Shown one piece after another: positions 53,293 through 64,000 of a stretch of DNA of 64,000 nt. Origin of the DNA: Drechslerella dactyloides (taxonomy: Eukaryota; Ascomycota; Orbiliomycetes; Orbiliales; Orbiliaceae); assembly GCA_020064725.1 (NCBI GenBank), contig JAGTWJ010000010.1, positions 1,550,001-1,614,000 on the forward strand, in the 5' to 3' direction. Made by a program: the position numbers and the translations under genes. Below the pieces are notes generated by a model. It made no database searches and was not told the DNA's origin. It worked only from the letters and a program-made list of their open reading frames with translations. Positions within the stretch are counted from its first letter, which is position 1, and each line of letters begins with the position of its first letter.

Positions 53293-56200
53293 TGTTAATC
53301 TGGCGGGGAGAAGAGAGACGCAACCGGGAACAAGACAGGACGAGAGGCGCGGGAGGGATATGAGGAATGGACGAGGAGGGGAGGGCTCTCGATTGGATGT
53401 TCGTTCCTACCGGAGGAAGAGGACGAGAGAATCTGGGGAACCGGAACCAGCCGGTCTTATAAGCACAGGAAAGGAAGCAAAGACGAGAGGTCCGATCGAG
53501 TGGCGCCGGGTGGCATCAGCGATCGATCGGGGTGGGTGAAGGGGTCAGATCCGGGATCGCAGTAGCAACCACCAATTATACAATACAGCGGCCCATCGCG
53601 GCTTCCATCGTATGTATGGTGTTCTATTTACGACCAGCGTACTCCATCCCCAACGGAATTTGGGAGGGTACCCCGGATCTTAGATGGGAGGGGGAGAGTA
53701 AGTAACGTTGACTGGACATGCATGCCGTACACACGTCCTTCTCTCTTCCTTTCTTACGACTAGTGGATATATATCCACCCTTGGCCTTTGTTCCTTCCAT
53801 ATATTCCAGTTTGGGATCCTATTCCATACATGCAAAGCGCAGGCCCCCCGCTCCAGGTACGAACCGCAGAGCGCAGCACGCACCCCTTTCCTAATCGTAT
53901 CGCCGTTAATAATGCCATTGTATACTGCTGCCCGCAAAGTATAGTATGCGAATGTAAACGTAAAAAAAACTCGGAAAGGTACCCGGACAGGATGAGTTTG
54001 ACTGAGATGAATGCGAAACGCAGGGAAGTTTGGTGTTCACTGTGACGGGCGCCGTGTTCGCAAGCTGGATCGCTCCAGTCTCGGACGACCGAATTGGGTA
54101 ACTGGAACCAGAGCGGTTAGCGTGCACATGGCCCGTATGGATGCATGCCTGCGAGCTGGGCAGGCGGTTTGTCTATCGCGCGTTAACTGCGGATGCGGAT
54201 GGTAGTTGCTGCGAATGAGCACCGTGTCGTATTTGCTGGATTGTAGTTACGAGACAAGATTTGTAGTGCATGCTACTTTGTTATTTTATTTTATTTATTT
54301 TTGCTTCTTAGGTAAGTATACGATGCCGTTACGAATGCGTGTGGGCTTGGCTGTTGGGGTGAATATAAAAGTCTTAGACATGTCAATTATAATTATAAGG
54401 ACCTGAGGCCTCTTCGTCGGGGTTTCCTAGCTGGATTTTTTAACAACAAAAAAGACGAACATGTACGAGCCTTTCCTCATAAGAGAGATTCTAGGCGAGT
54501 TTCTATCTAGTTCTGTCAAAGTTTGCACGTTACGAAGCCGCAGTGTAGCATGTAGTTATTTGTGACGAATTTAGTAACGCCGGCGAACTTTTCATCGTAC
54601 GAATGTCAGATCGAACAAACATATTCCATTCTAATCAAGTAAGAAGTAGTAGCTGGTGTCGCGTCCATATTCGACTAGGAACCTATACATTTTCGTGTTT
54701 TGCACATTTTTACAAAATACTCGATCCTCTAACTGTACGCTATTCTCTTCGCATATTATCCGACTGGAGTACGTGACAGCCACCACCTAGTCCACGTCCA
54801 CGTCTACGTATACACCGACGGGGAGATGTTCTAGCGCGCATGGACTTGCTTTTACCGCATAATAAAATAATTTGACATGCAATCGTAAACATTATACGAG
54901 GCTAATTTCCTACTATAGGCCACATGGCGGAACTCCAGATAAGTCTCGCCAGGATGCCGATACCGGCTACCGACGCCGAAGCTGGGAGACGACAATGCAA
55001 TGCAATGCATTGGAAGCCCGGAGACGCACCTTCGGCACCGTCTGAATGGCGGTGTGAGTCCATCTACGTGACGTAGCATGATTACGTATCGGCATCACTT
55101 GACTACCATTATAGCTTTGAAGCAGGTGGCTATGGCCGGCCGACGATAGCATATATACCGACCTTCTGGTGTTCTTGCTCCAATTCGGAAATATGTAAGT
55201 AGACGTCTAGACGCATCGACGTTAGACGTGACAATCGAACGAGCTCTGCATATAGGCTGCCATCTACGCGGCACGGCAGCTGGGCAGCTTGACCAATGTA
55301 TGTGTGTTATAACTAGTGTATTATAGTGCGCGATTGCACACATACCTCGATGCATACACGCTAGTTCGCCAGCCTCCTCCTACAAGCTTTCGCAAAACCC
55401 GGGTCACAGTTAACTTTAAGAGCTAGTCCCCGCAGCCATGCACACCTGAATCCATGCATCCATACGCTGCGCCGGCTTTCGTTCTCCAGGATCTCAGACA
55501 CATCCACTTAACGAAAGCGTCCAGCGCTGCCCGCTGCCGCCTACGCACGGCCAAGGATCCCCGGACAATCAGGTACACGGTGCACTCGCGAATATTACCG
55601 CTCGCAGCTCCGGCTTATCTGATCGATGGCTGGGAGGAAAACGTCGATGAGAAGAGGCAGGTCGCGGCTTCAACCCCCCAACGAAAATGCGTGGTATGTG
55701 AGCGCTAGTGGGCTCGCTCGGCCCCACAATTAACTGGCATCAAGGGTGGAGTATGGGTAGGTAGTATGATGACGTGAGGTGAAGCTTGGGGGTCAGAATT
55801 GGTATCTCGGACTTTAGACCGGTTGTAGCCACATCTTCGGATTCTCTGTGAAAGGTTTGTAGTGTTTTTAGCCGGATATGTATGAACTTCTTTAGTTAAG
55901 TGAGTAACATATATTATTCAAGAGCAGAGCTGTTATTAACGCTTAACGCAAGGAGGCTTAGGATTTCGGTTGAATAGGTTAACCGATTGTGTGTAAAGGG
56001 TTATGCCAGCGGCGAGCGTCGTCTATATTTCCTGTTCCACATTGCTGGGCATCGAAATTAATGGCATTGTAGTTCGATCTTCCAACAATGGGATAAGATC
56101 GGACAGCAGAAATTTGCGGGATATGTGAGCGTTGTAGTCCTTCCGCGGATATCCATCCAGTCGCAATCGCGAATCTTCGAAGAGCGCATTGCGCCCCGCG

Positions 56201-56863
56201 CGCCCTCCATCCGAGGTCTCGTACTTGCCGTTTCTCGAACGAGTAAACCGGGGAGTGGCCGGCTGGGCGTCAAAGTCAAAAATTCGAGTGAGAATCCAGA
56301 AGGCGGATGGGCAGAAAGCCGGATGGATTATCCGAGGTGAGATAATTTAGTACCCAGGAAACCCACAGTCTGTTTTGCAGAATGCGGAATGTGAGAGACG
56401 ACTTCCGCGGGGTGTGCTTGCGATCCGGTGACCAGACCGGACCGGACCAGTCCTTGTTGGAGTTTCGAAGTGCATTTTGAGCTCGAAAGAAGGTTGCAGG
56501 CTAGCGTCTGCGCATGGCTCGATGCCGGGGTGGGCCTGCTGAAGCGAGTGGAAGGTTCGTTCGTTAATATATAAAATTTCCGAAACTTCAGACCGAACCA
56601 AAAGGCACTTCTCGCAGGGGGGACCGGACCAGCGATGTACAGTTGCTAGCATTTCGTGTAGCAAAATACATGCGTACGAGCGCTTGGCGTTCTTTCGCCG
56701 GAGCCTCTGTTTCACTCGGCGGACGTCATGAGACCTGACTCTGCGGAAGGACACTATTGTTTGGACTTACTTAGTAAGGCAGGCGGGTGTCCGGTAACCC
56801 GGTATTGATCTCGATTCGGGGCGAAGCATGAAGAGGTTGCGCCTTTAAATGTGTATCCATGCT
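53293..56863. other. Gene-poor region, 3.5 kb
   Basis: No gene supported. The left 300 bp are the phospholipase B promoter. Short frames on both strands lack family signals. A micro-MITE footprint lies at 54239-54266. A 135-codon minus-strand frame at 56347-56754 contains ILYINERTFHSLQQAHPG but no MPCKA start, so I do not add it to family C. Confidence 0.5.
54239..54266 (+). mobile_element. Micro-MITE footprint, 11 bp
   Basis: TTACGAGACAA (the last 11 bases of the right end) lies between GATTGTAG (54239-54246) and GATTTGTAG (54258-54266). It may be what was left after excision of an element. Confidence 0.5.
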
Positions 56864-57235
56864 CTAAATACCCAGATTGTATAGCATTCTAACAAACGCA
56901 TCTACTCGCAGTTCGTGTTCGCGCCAACATTTATCTACTGTTGAGTTGTCTCTTGTGTTCATGGTCGGGTTCGCTTGCTGGATCTTCTGCCATAACGACG
57001 TCGACTCTGGGTTCTCTATAAGAGATTCACATATTTCCTCCACGGGAGGTTCGTATATCCGGATCAACGAGGCTCTTTCTGCGGGTGAACGTGAGGGCCC
57101 GGTTGAGGCATTAGGAGGCCTGGCTTCCAGCATCCGCAGGTGGTACGTGCGCAAGTAGACTTCGTCGCAGATTTCGATGCCCAGCCTATCAGTGCGCTGC
57201 CAGGGTATGCTGTTGGCATGAGCTTTGCACGGCAT
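56864..57235 (-). CDS. Family C small protein, copy 1 (MPCKA start)
   Basis: Single open exon, 123 aa, beginning MPCKAHANSIPWQR. No domain, signal peptide or membrane segment. It is charged with several Trp, for example STSLWQKIQQANP and CWREHELRVDAF. Called because three neighbouring minus-strand frames begin with the same M-(P/V)-C-(K/R)-A pentapeptide at 58027, 58594 and 59362, which chance would not give. Longest of the four. Function unknown. Confidence 0.5.
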   Translation of the reverse strand: MPCKAHANSIPWQRTDRLGIEICDEVYLRTYHLRMLEARPPNASTGPSRSPAERASLIRIYEPPVEEICESLIENPESTSLWQKIQQANPTMNTRDNSTVDKCWREHELRVDAFVRMLYNLGI

Positions 57236-57850
57236 GGCGTCGGGTCCGATTCAATGCCGTATATTCGAGCGATGAGCTTAATTACGGATGAGGGAAGTGG
57301 TGTTGAATTGCTTTGGATGACAACGATATCAGTGCAGTCCGTGTTGGCCGACTTTTGCTGCGGGGTTGGACATGCATGCCAGAAAGATAGTAGCGCCAAG
57401 AGAGTATCACTCCTCTGGCTGTCTCACGGGAACGCAACTGCCTGGATTGGCGTGGGGTGAATACGAGATGCATAAAGTCCTCGATGAAGGTGAACAGTTC
57501 GATGTCAAAAGGGGCGTATGGATACGAGTCAGTCAGTCTTCTCGGCGCGTAGGGACAGTGCTCGTTCTCTTGGAAGCTCGCGGAAGTGGGGGCCGTAACT
57601 CAAGATGCTTAATATATACCAGCCTTGTTGATGTCTATATACAGATATCATGTCATGGAAGATACGCCGTGGACAACATAAGATTGCGGAAAGAGACTAG
57701 CACTATAGTGCCGCCGAAGGTCATAAAGCCGCAGGTGTATATAGCCTCCCACCTCTACAGATATAAAAACAGTCTGACGGCCTGACAGCCATTCCTTTCG
57801 TATGAAGCGTCCCCCAGCCAGACCTTGGAGAGCCAGCCTGAATCCTAGCA

Positions 57851-58027
57851 CTAGCCCGGTCTTTGCGCCTGCCAAAGCCGGCGTTCTATCTCGAACGAGT
57901 CACGGATGTATCGGCGCATGCGCTGTTGCTGCGATCTTGGGTAAAACTGCTGCCAGTGGATCATCAAGATTCTTTGGATCCTGTGATCGGGTGTCGCAAA
58001 GAGCGGTTCGAATGCCTTGCACACCAT
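57851..58027 (-). CDS. Family C small protein, copy 2
   Basis: Open frame of 58 aa beginning MVCKAFEPLFATPDH, then IQRILMIHWQQFYPRSQQQRMRRYIRD and a Trp-containing end. Shares with the copies at 58594 and 59362 the start, length of about 60 residues to the basic cluster, and an aromatic-basic centre (W..FY......R.RR). Too short to be judged alone. Support comes from the family. Confidence 0.4.
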   Translation of the reverse strand: MVCKAFEPLFATPDHRIQRILMIHWQQFYPRSQQQRMRRYIRDSFEIERRLWQAQRPG

Positions 58028-58357
58028 ATTGCGGTGGTGATTCTAGATGGACGGATCAACCCGGTAGGATTCTCGTCGGGTAAATTGATATTGTAATGGA
58101 TACGGGTCGGTTCTGGGATATATAGGTTTCGGCACCGGACCGTGGCAGTCGTCTAGCGTGCACCTATGAAACGGGAGGCTGTTTCTCTGCCAAAATGCGC
58201 TGTACCGATATGCCGAGGTCAATTGATGTTGTCGGCAGTCTTTAAAGGATGCTCCTGAGGACGCCTAATTGGACGATGCCCCGCTACCGACGGACAGTTC
58301 GACAAGCAGCCAAAACCAGTGCACATAGCTCGGAAACGAAGAAATGCCGGACCAGGG

Positions 58358-58594
58358 CTACGGATTGCTGTCGGTCTGCGCAGGCACACGCTCCGGCTGT
58401 GGCCTTCGCTGGTTGTCCTCGATCAGGCGGACCTTGTAGCCAAAGTACGATGAGACCCACTTGCGCTTGCGGCCTCGCGGCGTGTGTTGATCCTGGATGA
58501 ATCGCTCCCAGAGACGGAAATAGATCTGATCCGTCGGATGGTTCAACCAGAGCTCGAAGCGGCCGTTTGGGTAGACGTGGGCCTTGCAGGGCAT
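58358..58594 (-). CDS. Family C small protein, copy 3
   Basis: Open frame of 78 aa starting MPCKAHVYPNGRFELWLNHP, then IYFRLWERFIQDQHTPRGRKRKW, a tail KVRLIEDNQRRPQP. The first seven residues are shared in part with copy 1 (MPCKAH identical). Highly basic centre. No signal peptide or domain recognised. It reads as a small soluble protein. Function unknown. Confidence 0.5.
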   Translation of the reverse strand: MPCKAHVYPNGRFELWLNHPTDQIYFRLWERFIQDQHTPRGRKRKWVSSYFGYKVRLIEDNQRRPQPERVPAQTDSNP

Positions 58595-59176
58595 CCTAGA
58601 GTATTCGATGCTCGGAGGGCGGAGCGGTTGTCGGCTGGCAGGCGGGTTGCATACGGAACGAAAGCAGTTCAGGTGAGAAGAGGCGGGCCTCAGTTTGGTG
58701 TTATCAGGCCAAGGACGCGACTAAAATGACGACATCGCACAACATCGCTTGGGAGATTGCTTCGGCCTGGCTGTATGCAAGTGCATTCGGATGCCGGAAT
58801 CCATTGAGATTTGAGCGTATATCGACAGGAGATAGTACTACGGGCATTTTCTTGACATTCAATCGAGATTTCGGATCTCAGTGGTGCATATTTTGGTCCT
58901 ACGCCCAGTCGCGGCTGATAGCGCGTCGAATTGCCGGCCCCACATCCGATTGATCAATCGGATGCACAGCTGCCTTTGGGACCTTGCGAGTGCAGTCTGG
59001 TGGGAAAAGTTGGAGTGCATGTACAGTATACGATAAGCCGCAAGTGAATTGCTTCGAAGGTTCAATTTAATAGTCAGCTAAAATCAGAATCCATGAATAT
59101 ATATGGAAGACCAGTGACGCCCATGCAACCCGCCAAAACTTCCCGACTGATCAATCAGACATTGTAGCGTATCGTA

Positions 59177-59362
59177 TTAGATCATCGACGACCCTGGAGG
59201 CGAACTCGATGAAAAAAGAGTGCGGCGTCTCTCCTTGATCCGCTGGAATCGGTTCCAACCTTCTTGGAAGCGCTCAATCTCGGTGGTGTTTTTGTTGTAG
59301 GTGGGATCCTCCACCAGCTTGCGGTACCAGATGATCGGGTATGCGGAGGCTCTGCAAGGCAT
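59177..59362 (-). CDS. Family C small protein, copy 4
   Basis: Open frame of 61 aa starting MPCRASAYPIIWYRKLVED, then EIERFQEGWNRFQRIKERRRTLF and a Ser-rich tail. The W.RF/FQ.....R..R centre parallels the copy at 58594 (LWERFIQDQHTPRGRKRKW). An upstream in-frame ATG exists at 59497, but the family start at 59362 is preferred. Divergent from the first BTB gene (405 bp between starts). Confidence 0.5.
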   Translation of the reverse strand: MPCRASAYPIIWYRKLVEDPTYNKNTTEIERFQEGWNRFQRIKERRRTLFSSSSPPGSSMI

Positions 59363-59767
59363 TGATATATCTGCGAAAGAGGATGGATCTCGTCTGGTGT
59401 CTGGTGTAAACCTTGGATATTGCGTAGGTTTTGTCCGTCGTCTTTTAGATAGATGGTGGGGAGGATTAAAATACGCCCGGAAGTCGAGCATTGCCAAGGG
59501 GGCATCGCGCTATGTTGCAAAATGGAGTATACAACACACACATATTCTGCGCCTAAACTGTGCTTTTCAGAGTTTCTACATTCTGCCAGCAACCCGCTCG
59601 TGCCACCTTCATCATTCTTCTACGTTTCATCGTCGTCACCACCACCCATCCAAAAATCGCCAGGCTAGACCCAGAGCTATCTCGCGTTACCACGACACTC
59701 ACGACCTTCGCCGCCAACATACAACACTCAAGGACCGTCCAGTCAATTGCATCCGGCTTGTAACAAC
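59363..59767. other. Shared upstream region of family C copy 4 and BTB gene 1
   Basis: About 400 bp between divergent starts. Pyrimidine/CA-rich on the side of the BTB gene. No other feature seen. Confidence 0.4.
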
Positions 59768-61071
59768 ATGGACAAGTTCAGTAAGCTCTTGGAGTCTGGA
59801 AAATATTCCGACTTCAAGATCAAATGCGGCAGCAAAGAATGGCTAGTCCATAGAGCCATTATCTGTCCCCAGTCTGAATTCTTTACCAGAATCTGTGATA
59901 GCAACTTTAAGGTACGATGCAATCGTTAGATGCAATCTCGAGTTGTGCGTCGCGATGTACAAGATACTGATGACGCCAGCAACAGGAAGGGGTCAATTCA
60001 GAATTAGATCTGTCAGCCGACGACCCTGACCATATCGAACAAATGCTGCACTTCCTTTACAGCGGGCAATATAACGATCTCGCTTCCGATGATCCCAATT
60101 CGGATTCTTCTCCAGCTCGCACTGGTAAACTCACAGCTGAGACTCGCAAACTCTTCATGTATATCCTAGATTCATATGGAACTCACCCAAACGCACCAGG
60201 CAACGACGAGGATGAAGAAGAATCTGAGGACGAAGAATCTGAGGACGAAGGATCAGACGACGAATTAGAGGACGACGAATTAGAGGACGACGAACCAGAG
60301 GATGATGAGTCAGAAGATGATGAATCGGACAGCGAGGACGAGGGCCATCCTATTGCAGGGCGATGGGGAATCGGTGGAATACCGAGGCCCCGCGATGCAA
60401 GTGGAGCAAGTGATCAGGGCAGTGTCCAACAAAGCTCACCGATCCCCGTCGACATCACTGGTCTACTCCATCACGTGGCTATGTATGCTCTCGGCGACCG
60501 ATATTTTATCAACGACCTCAAACTCCTTTCAGCTTTTAGATTCGCCTGCTGCCTGCCAGAAAAGTGGGATCATTCGCTCTGGGCCGTCGTTGAGGAGATT
60601 GATAACAATACCTCGCCCGATGACGGAACCCTTCAGGATCCCATCATCAAGTTGTGCCTGAGGGACAGTGTTCGTCTTCTCTCTGATGCTACGTTCCGGG
60701 AGAAGCTGACCAGCTTCCCGGCCATGGAACTGCCCCTTCTTCGCAAGCATTGCCTTCAGGCAAACGAGCAGATCGACGAACTGAAAGAACTGCCGGCAAT
60801 CATCAAGACGCTCAGAGCCGAAGTCAAAATTCGGGGGTCGGACGTCCAATATCTCAACGCTAAACTGAGTGCTGTCAAGAAAACGGTCAGGGACAAAATC
60901 TTGCCATTGACGGCCAATTGGTCGGGATGTCGACACTGCGGCGTAGCCTTCAACTCTATTCTCGAGGAACACAGAAGCATCGAATCGAACGTCATCGTCT
61001 TGTTCTTGCGATGCAAGAAGTGTGGTGCGAAGCATCATCGCGGTGGGAACGGAGACAGAGTAGAGTGGTGA
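59768..61071 (+). CDS. BTB/POZ protein with acidic insert and C-terminal CxxC pair
   Basis: Exons 59768-59911 and 59986-61071, 409 aa. BTB fold split as usual by an intron: LESGKYSDFKIKCGSKEWLVHRAIICPQSEFF, then DLSADDPDHIEQMLHFLYSGQYNDL. Between the BTB core and its following helices (LHHVAMYALGDRYFINDLKLLSAFRF) sits an acidic stretch of about 45 residues (122-168), almost all D/E/S. The C-terminus has a coiled part, then C363xxC366 and C391xxC394 (CRHC ... CKKC), which could bind zinc. BTB domains dimerise and often act as Cullin-3 adaptors. The acidic insert and zinc-ribbon-like end are unusual among fungal BTB proteins I know. Target unknown. Confidence 0.87.
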
Positions 61072-61958
61072 ACGCCTCCAATGCCCTCTTTTTCAAAGCA
61101 CTACTGCTTCGATAATACGAAACCTCAAACTGCCTGTTGTTTTGCATATTGTATTTCTTTTCTTGAAATGACTACTGTACTATGGTTCGCGAGGCTGATC
61201 TTACAGCTCAGTTTTGTGTGAGCCGGCAGAGAACGGTCTTCGTATCGAGTGCATCAGCCTGTATCGAGAAGGGATCTTTGATCTCTACATCGACACCGAT
61301 CTGGGTACGAATTTTAATTTGTTCCGGCAACCTTTCCTAGTAGTTAGTACGAACATCATGATCCCCCGATACTAGAACGACCTTGCAGCTGGCGGTGAAC
61401 AATACATACCAGCGTTTTCAATTATTAAAATTTGCTAACCCCGATAGCTAGAATATGGCTTCTACCACATCGTTATAATTCCGAATGAAAGAAAGATATT
61501 GGTTTACCATGATGATATCGTAGAGTCTGTACAATTTGAATATGCGGAGGCAGTGTATGAGATGCACGGTATACATAGATAGCAGGACCGGATCTAAGGC
61601 TATCAAGACTAGAAGAAGGGGGCCGTTCGAAGCCCTACAGCACACGTACCGTGAACGGGCCTGGCCCAAAATGGAAATCCTGACACCGCCTTCGCTGAGA
61701 ACTGAGCGCCACAGAAACAGTCACGCCCCAATATCTATGTACGTCGAAACTGCTAATAAAAAAAGCGTGCACTACCACGCGTATGATCGATGTATCTGCG
61801 AAAAAAAAAAACCCCCCCCTCCCCATCGTAAATTTCCTTCCACCGATCCGATGATCCACTCACCAGCTTAGGGAACCATCTCCTACGGCTGCTCTAGTTC
61901 CTCAATTGCTATAGTTTCCCCCATATTCAAGCGCGCACTTCACCTTTCCCTTTCCAGA
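61072..61958. other. Intergenic between the two BTB genes
   Basis: No gene supported. A poly-A/poly-C tract at about 61801-61820 and a pyrimidine-rich leader before the second BTB start. Confidence 0.5.
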
Positions 61959-62984
61959 ATGCCACCCAACCCAACAACCCCCACGGATCGCCCGCCCATC
62001 ATGGAGACGATCGCACGCCTGAAGAGAAGACGATCGTCGGAAGCCAGACGCACCAACACTTTGGAGAACATTTTGAAATCCGGGGAGCCCTCAGACTTCA
62101 AGATTACGTGCAAGGGAAAAGAATGGAACGTTCACAAAGCCACTTTACGCCCTCAATCGGATTATTTCTCGGCCATACTTAACAGTGGATTCAGGGTATG
62201 TCGGACCTGTTCCCCAATGAGTTAGCTGCTGTATGTTCACACAACGGCTATTTCTAGGAGACCAAGGAAGCTGCCTTGGATCTTTCATCCGACGAAGTAG
62301 AGCATGTTGAGCAAATGTTGAAGTTCCTCTATTCTGGCGACTACGATGATCTTTGTCCTGAAAAAACCGAGAATACTAGGTCCGTAAATTGATAACTTAT
62401 CACCGTCCCCCATCCAAGCATTTTACATCAGAGTGATCGCTGTTTTGTCGTTGTTTTCACTGACCGATCGACGGCGGAGCAGGCCCGATAACACTGAAGA
62501 GACCACTACGGAATCACAGGATCCAGTCATTGAAAGTGCAAAACGAGACATCCACCTCTATGTTATGGGCGACAAATATCTCATCGGACCGCTGAAGGAG
62601 AAAGCCACCGCCAAGCTCAGACGGACTCTTCCCTGGAAGTGGAAGGAGAGTTTTTGGCCTCTCGTCGACCTCATCGTCGAAACCACGCCACCCAGCGCGA
62701 CCATCCTGGACCCAATTATGGATCTCTGGGTTGAAATTGGCATGGCTCTCGTAGAGGATGACGAGTTCAACAGCAAGATCACGCAGTATCCAACGCTGGA
62801 ACTGAGGTTTCTCAGGCGCCTGATTCGTAAGATACGCGTCGATCTCCATTTGCAAAAACGGACGATCACGTCAATCCTCACCCACCGATCCCACACGACT
62901 TATATCAGAGCCATCATTGAGGCTGCACGCGAGGCTGCAGCTGCGGAGTCTGCTAATCAAGCTACAGACACCAATGACGACTAG
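61959..62984 (+). CDS. BTB/POZ domain protein, second tandem copy
   Basis: Exons 61959-62195, 62258-62379, 62483-62984, 286 aa. Same BTB layout as the neighbour: LENILKSGEPSDFKITCKGKEWNVHKATLRPQSDYF, intron at the equivalent place, ALDLSSDEVEHVEQMLKFLYSGDYDDL, then KRDIHLYVMGDKYLIGPLKEKATAKL. It differs by a 34-residue basic N-terminal extension, no acidic run, and no CxxC pair. It ends in an Ala-rich helix. The donor of intron 2 reads GTCCGT, weaker than the others, but it alone keeps the frame. Tandem paralogue of the gene at 59768. Probable protein-interaction adaptor. Confidence 0.83.
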
Positions 62985-64000
62985 TTCAGATGCATGGCGG
63001 TAGCCACACGGATAATGAAGATGGGGGACGGCGTTTCGGAGAATAAATGATGGTTAACGTGATAATACTAACTTTGAGATCAAGTGGGTGTGGTGGGTTT
63101 CTTGACCGGGGCTTCTCCTGGCTTTATCAACCTCTTTTTTTTTTTTGAAGACAGTTTATAATTCTGAACTCGAGGTGGAGAACACGAACGCGTTTCTACT
63201 ATCCAGCATGTTCTTTTCCTTTTTGTTCTCTTTGACTGATGATGGTCCCGAGCGCGAAATACTCTCGAATGATGCTTACATTCTTGATAGTAGCCTTTAT
63301 GTTTCTATGTTGCAAGGCTTATGAAATTATAATCACTGATTCCGAGGGCGCACCAACGTAATTGTCTCGTAAACCAGCCCAACCACCTTTTGCCTGCGAA
63401 GCAGGCCGCCGGCGTGCCTGCTTCGCAGCCAAAGGAAGGCGTCTGGCTTGCGAGACAACAACGTAAGCCTAGATACCAAAGACGAGTGCTTGAAGGTCTG
63501 GTCTATATAGATTACTACTGTCGTGGTAAAGCCGCGGCTCGTACAGACCTCGGCATTTGAGAACGCTCTAACACAAAATAACCGTAAAGTATTTCGATGT
63601 TGGAGTGAAGTCATGGTTTCGTGTAACCCCAATTGTGCGTAGCTCCTTACCTGAACGGCTGGCAGCTTCGAGGATCTTGCCTGAATCTATAGAGTTGTAA
63701 AAGAACGGCGCTCTGTCAGATTGTTCTCACGGTTGTCTGGGAACGGGAGAGTCAATTAATACATAAGCATATTGACGACATGACACTATGGCTCCTTGGG
63801 TAACTACAAAATATTCGCAGGGATCTATTTCACAACTTATAAACGAAGGTCCATGATAAATGAGCAAAACTGGAGCTGGCTATAATATACAGGATAAAGT
63901 TTTGGTACTTTCGATCCAAAGGAAGTCTCGCGGACAAATATTTTTTATTTTTTACAATTCTCTCCGATTGTGAGGAAGGCTGTGCTGATGCAATGACTAT
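62985..64000. other. Right-edge intergenic region
   Basis: No gene seen up to the window edge. Contains the complete 97-bp MITE (63362-63458). Confidence 0.55.
63354..63466 (+). mobile_element. Complete 97-bp MITE with 8-bp target duplication
   Basis: CAACGTAA at 63354-63361 and again at 63459-63466 flank 97 bp. The element starts TTGTCTCGTAAACCAG and ends CGTCTGGCTTGCGAGACAA, which is the inverted repeat of TTGTCTCGCAAGCCAGACG. Inside, TTTTGCCTGCGAAGCAGGC pairs with GTGCCTGCTTCGCAGCCAAA, so the whole element can fold. An 8-bp duplication is typical of hAT-type insertions. No room for a transposase. It would need one encoded elsewhere. Confidence 0.88.

Noticed and set aside
1..64000. CRISPR arrays, rRNA or tRNA genes
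   Set aside because: The genome is fungal. I saw no direct-repeat/spacer array and no convincing A-box/B-box pair with a cloverleaf while reading.

Overview
The window is nuclear DNA of a filamentous ascomycete (Pezizomycotina). The evidence is compact genes with short introns (mostly 50-150 bp, GT...CTAAC...AG), C-ending codons in conserved genes, and fungal-specific families: DUF1748, a Gpi14-type mannosyltransferase, Swp1, a fungal phospholipase B, a fungal HNH protein and BTB-domain proteins. I cannot resolve the class. Exon coordinates were joined by hand from splice consensus, reading-frame continuity and family similarity. No database was searched.

Layout. 0-34 kb is mostly conserved single-copy genes: a truncated alpha/beta hydrolase (-), squalene synthase ERG9 (+), a basic hypothetical protein (-), a BRCT protein (-), an amidase (+), pyruvate kinase (+), a tiny secreted Cys-rich peptide (-), an H-type lectin (+), a translin/TRAX protein (+), oligosaccharyltransferase subunit SWP1 (-), a small hypothetical (+), a cytochrome b5-domain membrane protein (+), a secreted GH1 beta-glucosidase (+), GPI mannosyltransferase GPI14 (-), a DUF1748 miniprotein (+), a decayed HNH gene (+) and mitochondrial ribosomal protein S8 (-).

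34.6-46 kb is a lineage-specific tandem array of two unrecognised gene families. Family A encodes about 150-180 aa; two of its three intact copies have an N-myristoylation-like MGxxxS start. Family B encodes about 175 aa with two C-terminal hydrophobic segments. They alternate as A-B units with conserved 5' and 3' flanks. Three A copies and one B copy look intact. One A copy lost its ATG and second exon, two or three B copies are frameshifted, one B copy carries a 198-bp internal duplication, and one B relic is only a C-terminal domain.

46-53.3 kb has a Ser-rich single-pass surface protein, a Cys-containing protein with a hydrophobic C-terminus, and a phospholipase B with an unusual repeat tail. 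53.3-59.4 kb is gene-poor and holds a second set of tiny paralogues (family C, MPCKA-type start). 59.7-63 kb has two tandem BTB/POZ genes.

Scattered through the window are at least ten short insertions sharing the end TTGTCTCG(C/T)AA(G/A)CCAG. One is a full 97-bp element with an exact 8-bp target duplication, and several are only 11-42 bp long between near-perfect 8-9 bp duplications. I read them as a non-autonomous, hAT-like micro-MITE family. The strongest novelty candidates are the A/B cassette array, the Kex2-type 11-residue Cys-rich peptide, the micro-MITEs, the MPCKA family and a decayed 20-bp periodic array near 1.7 kb.
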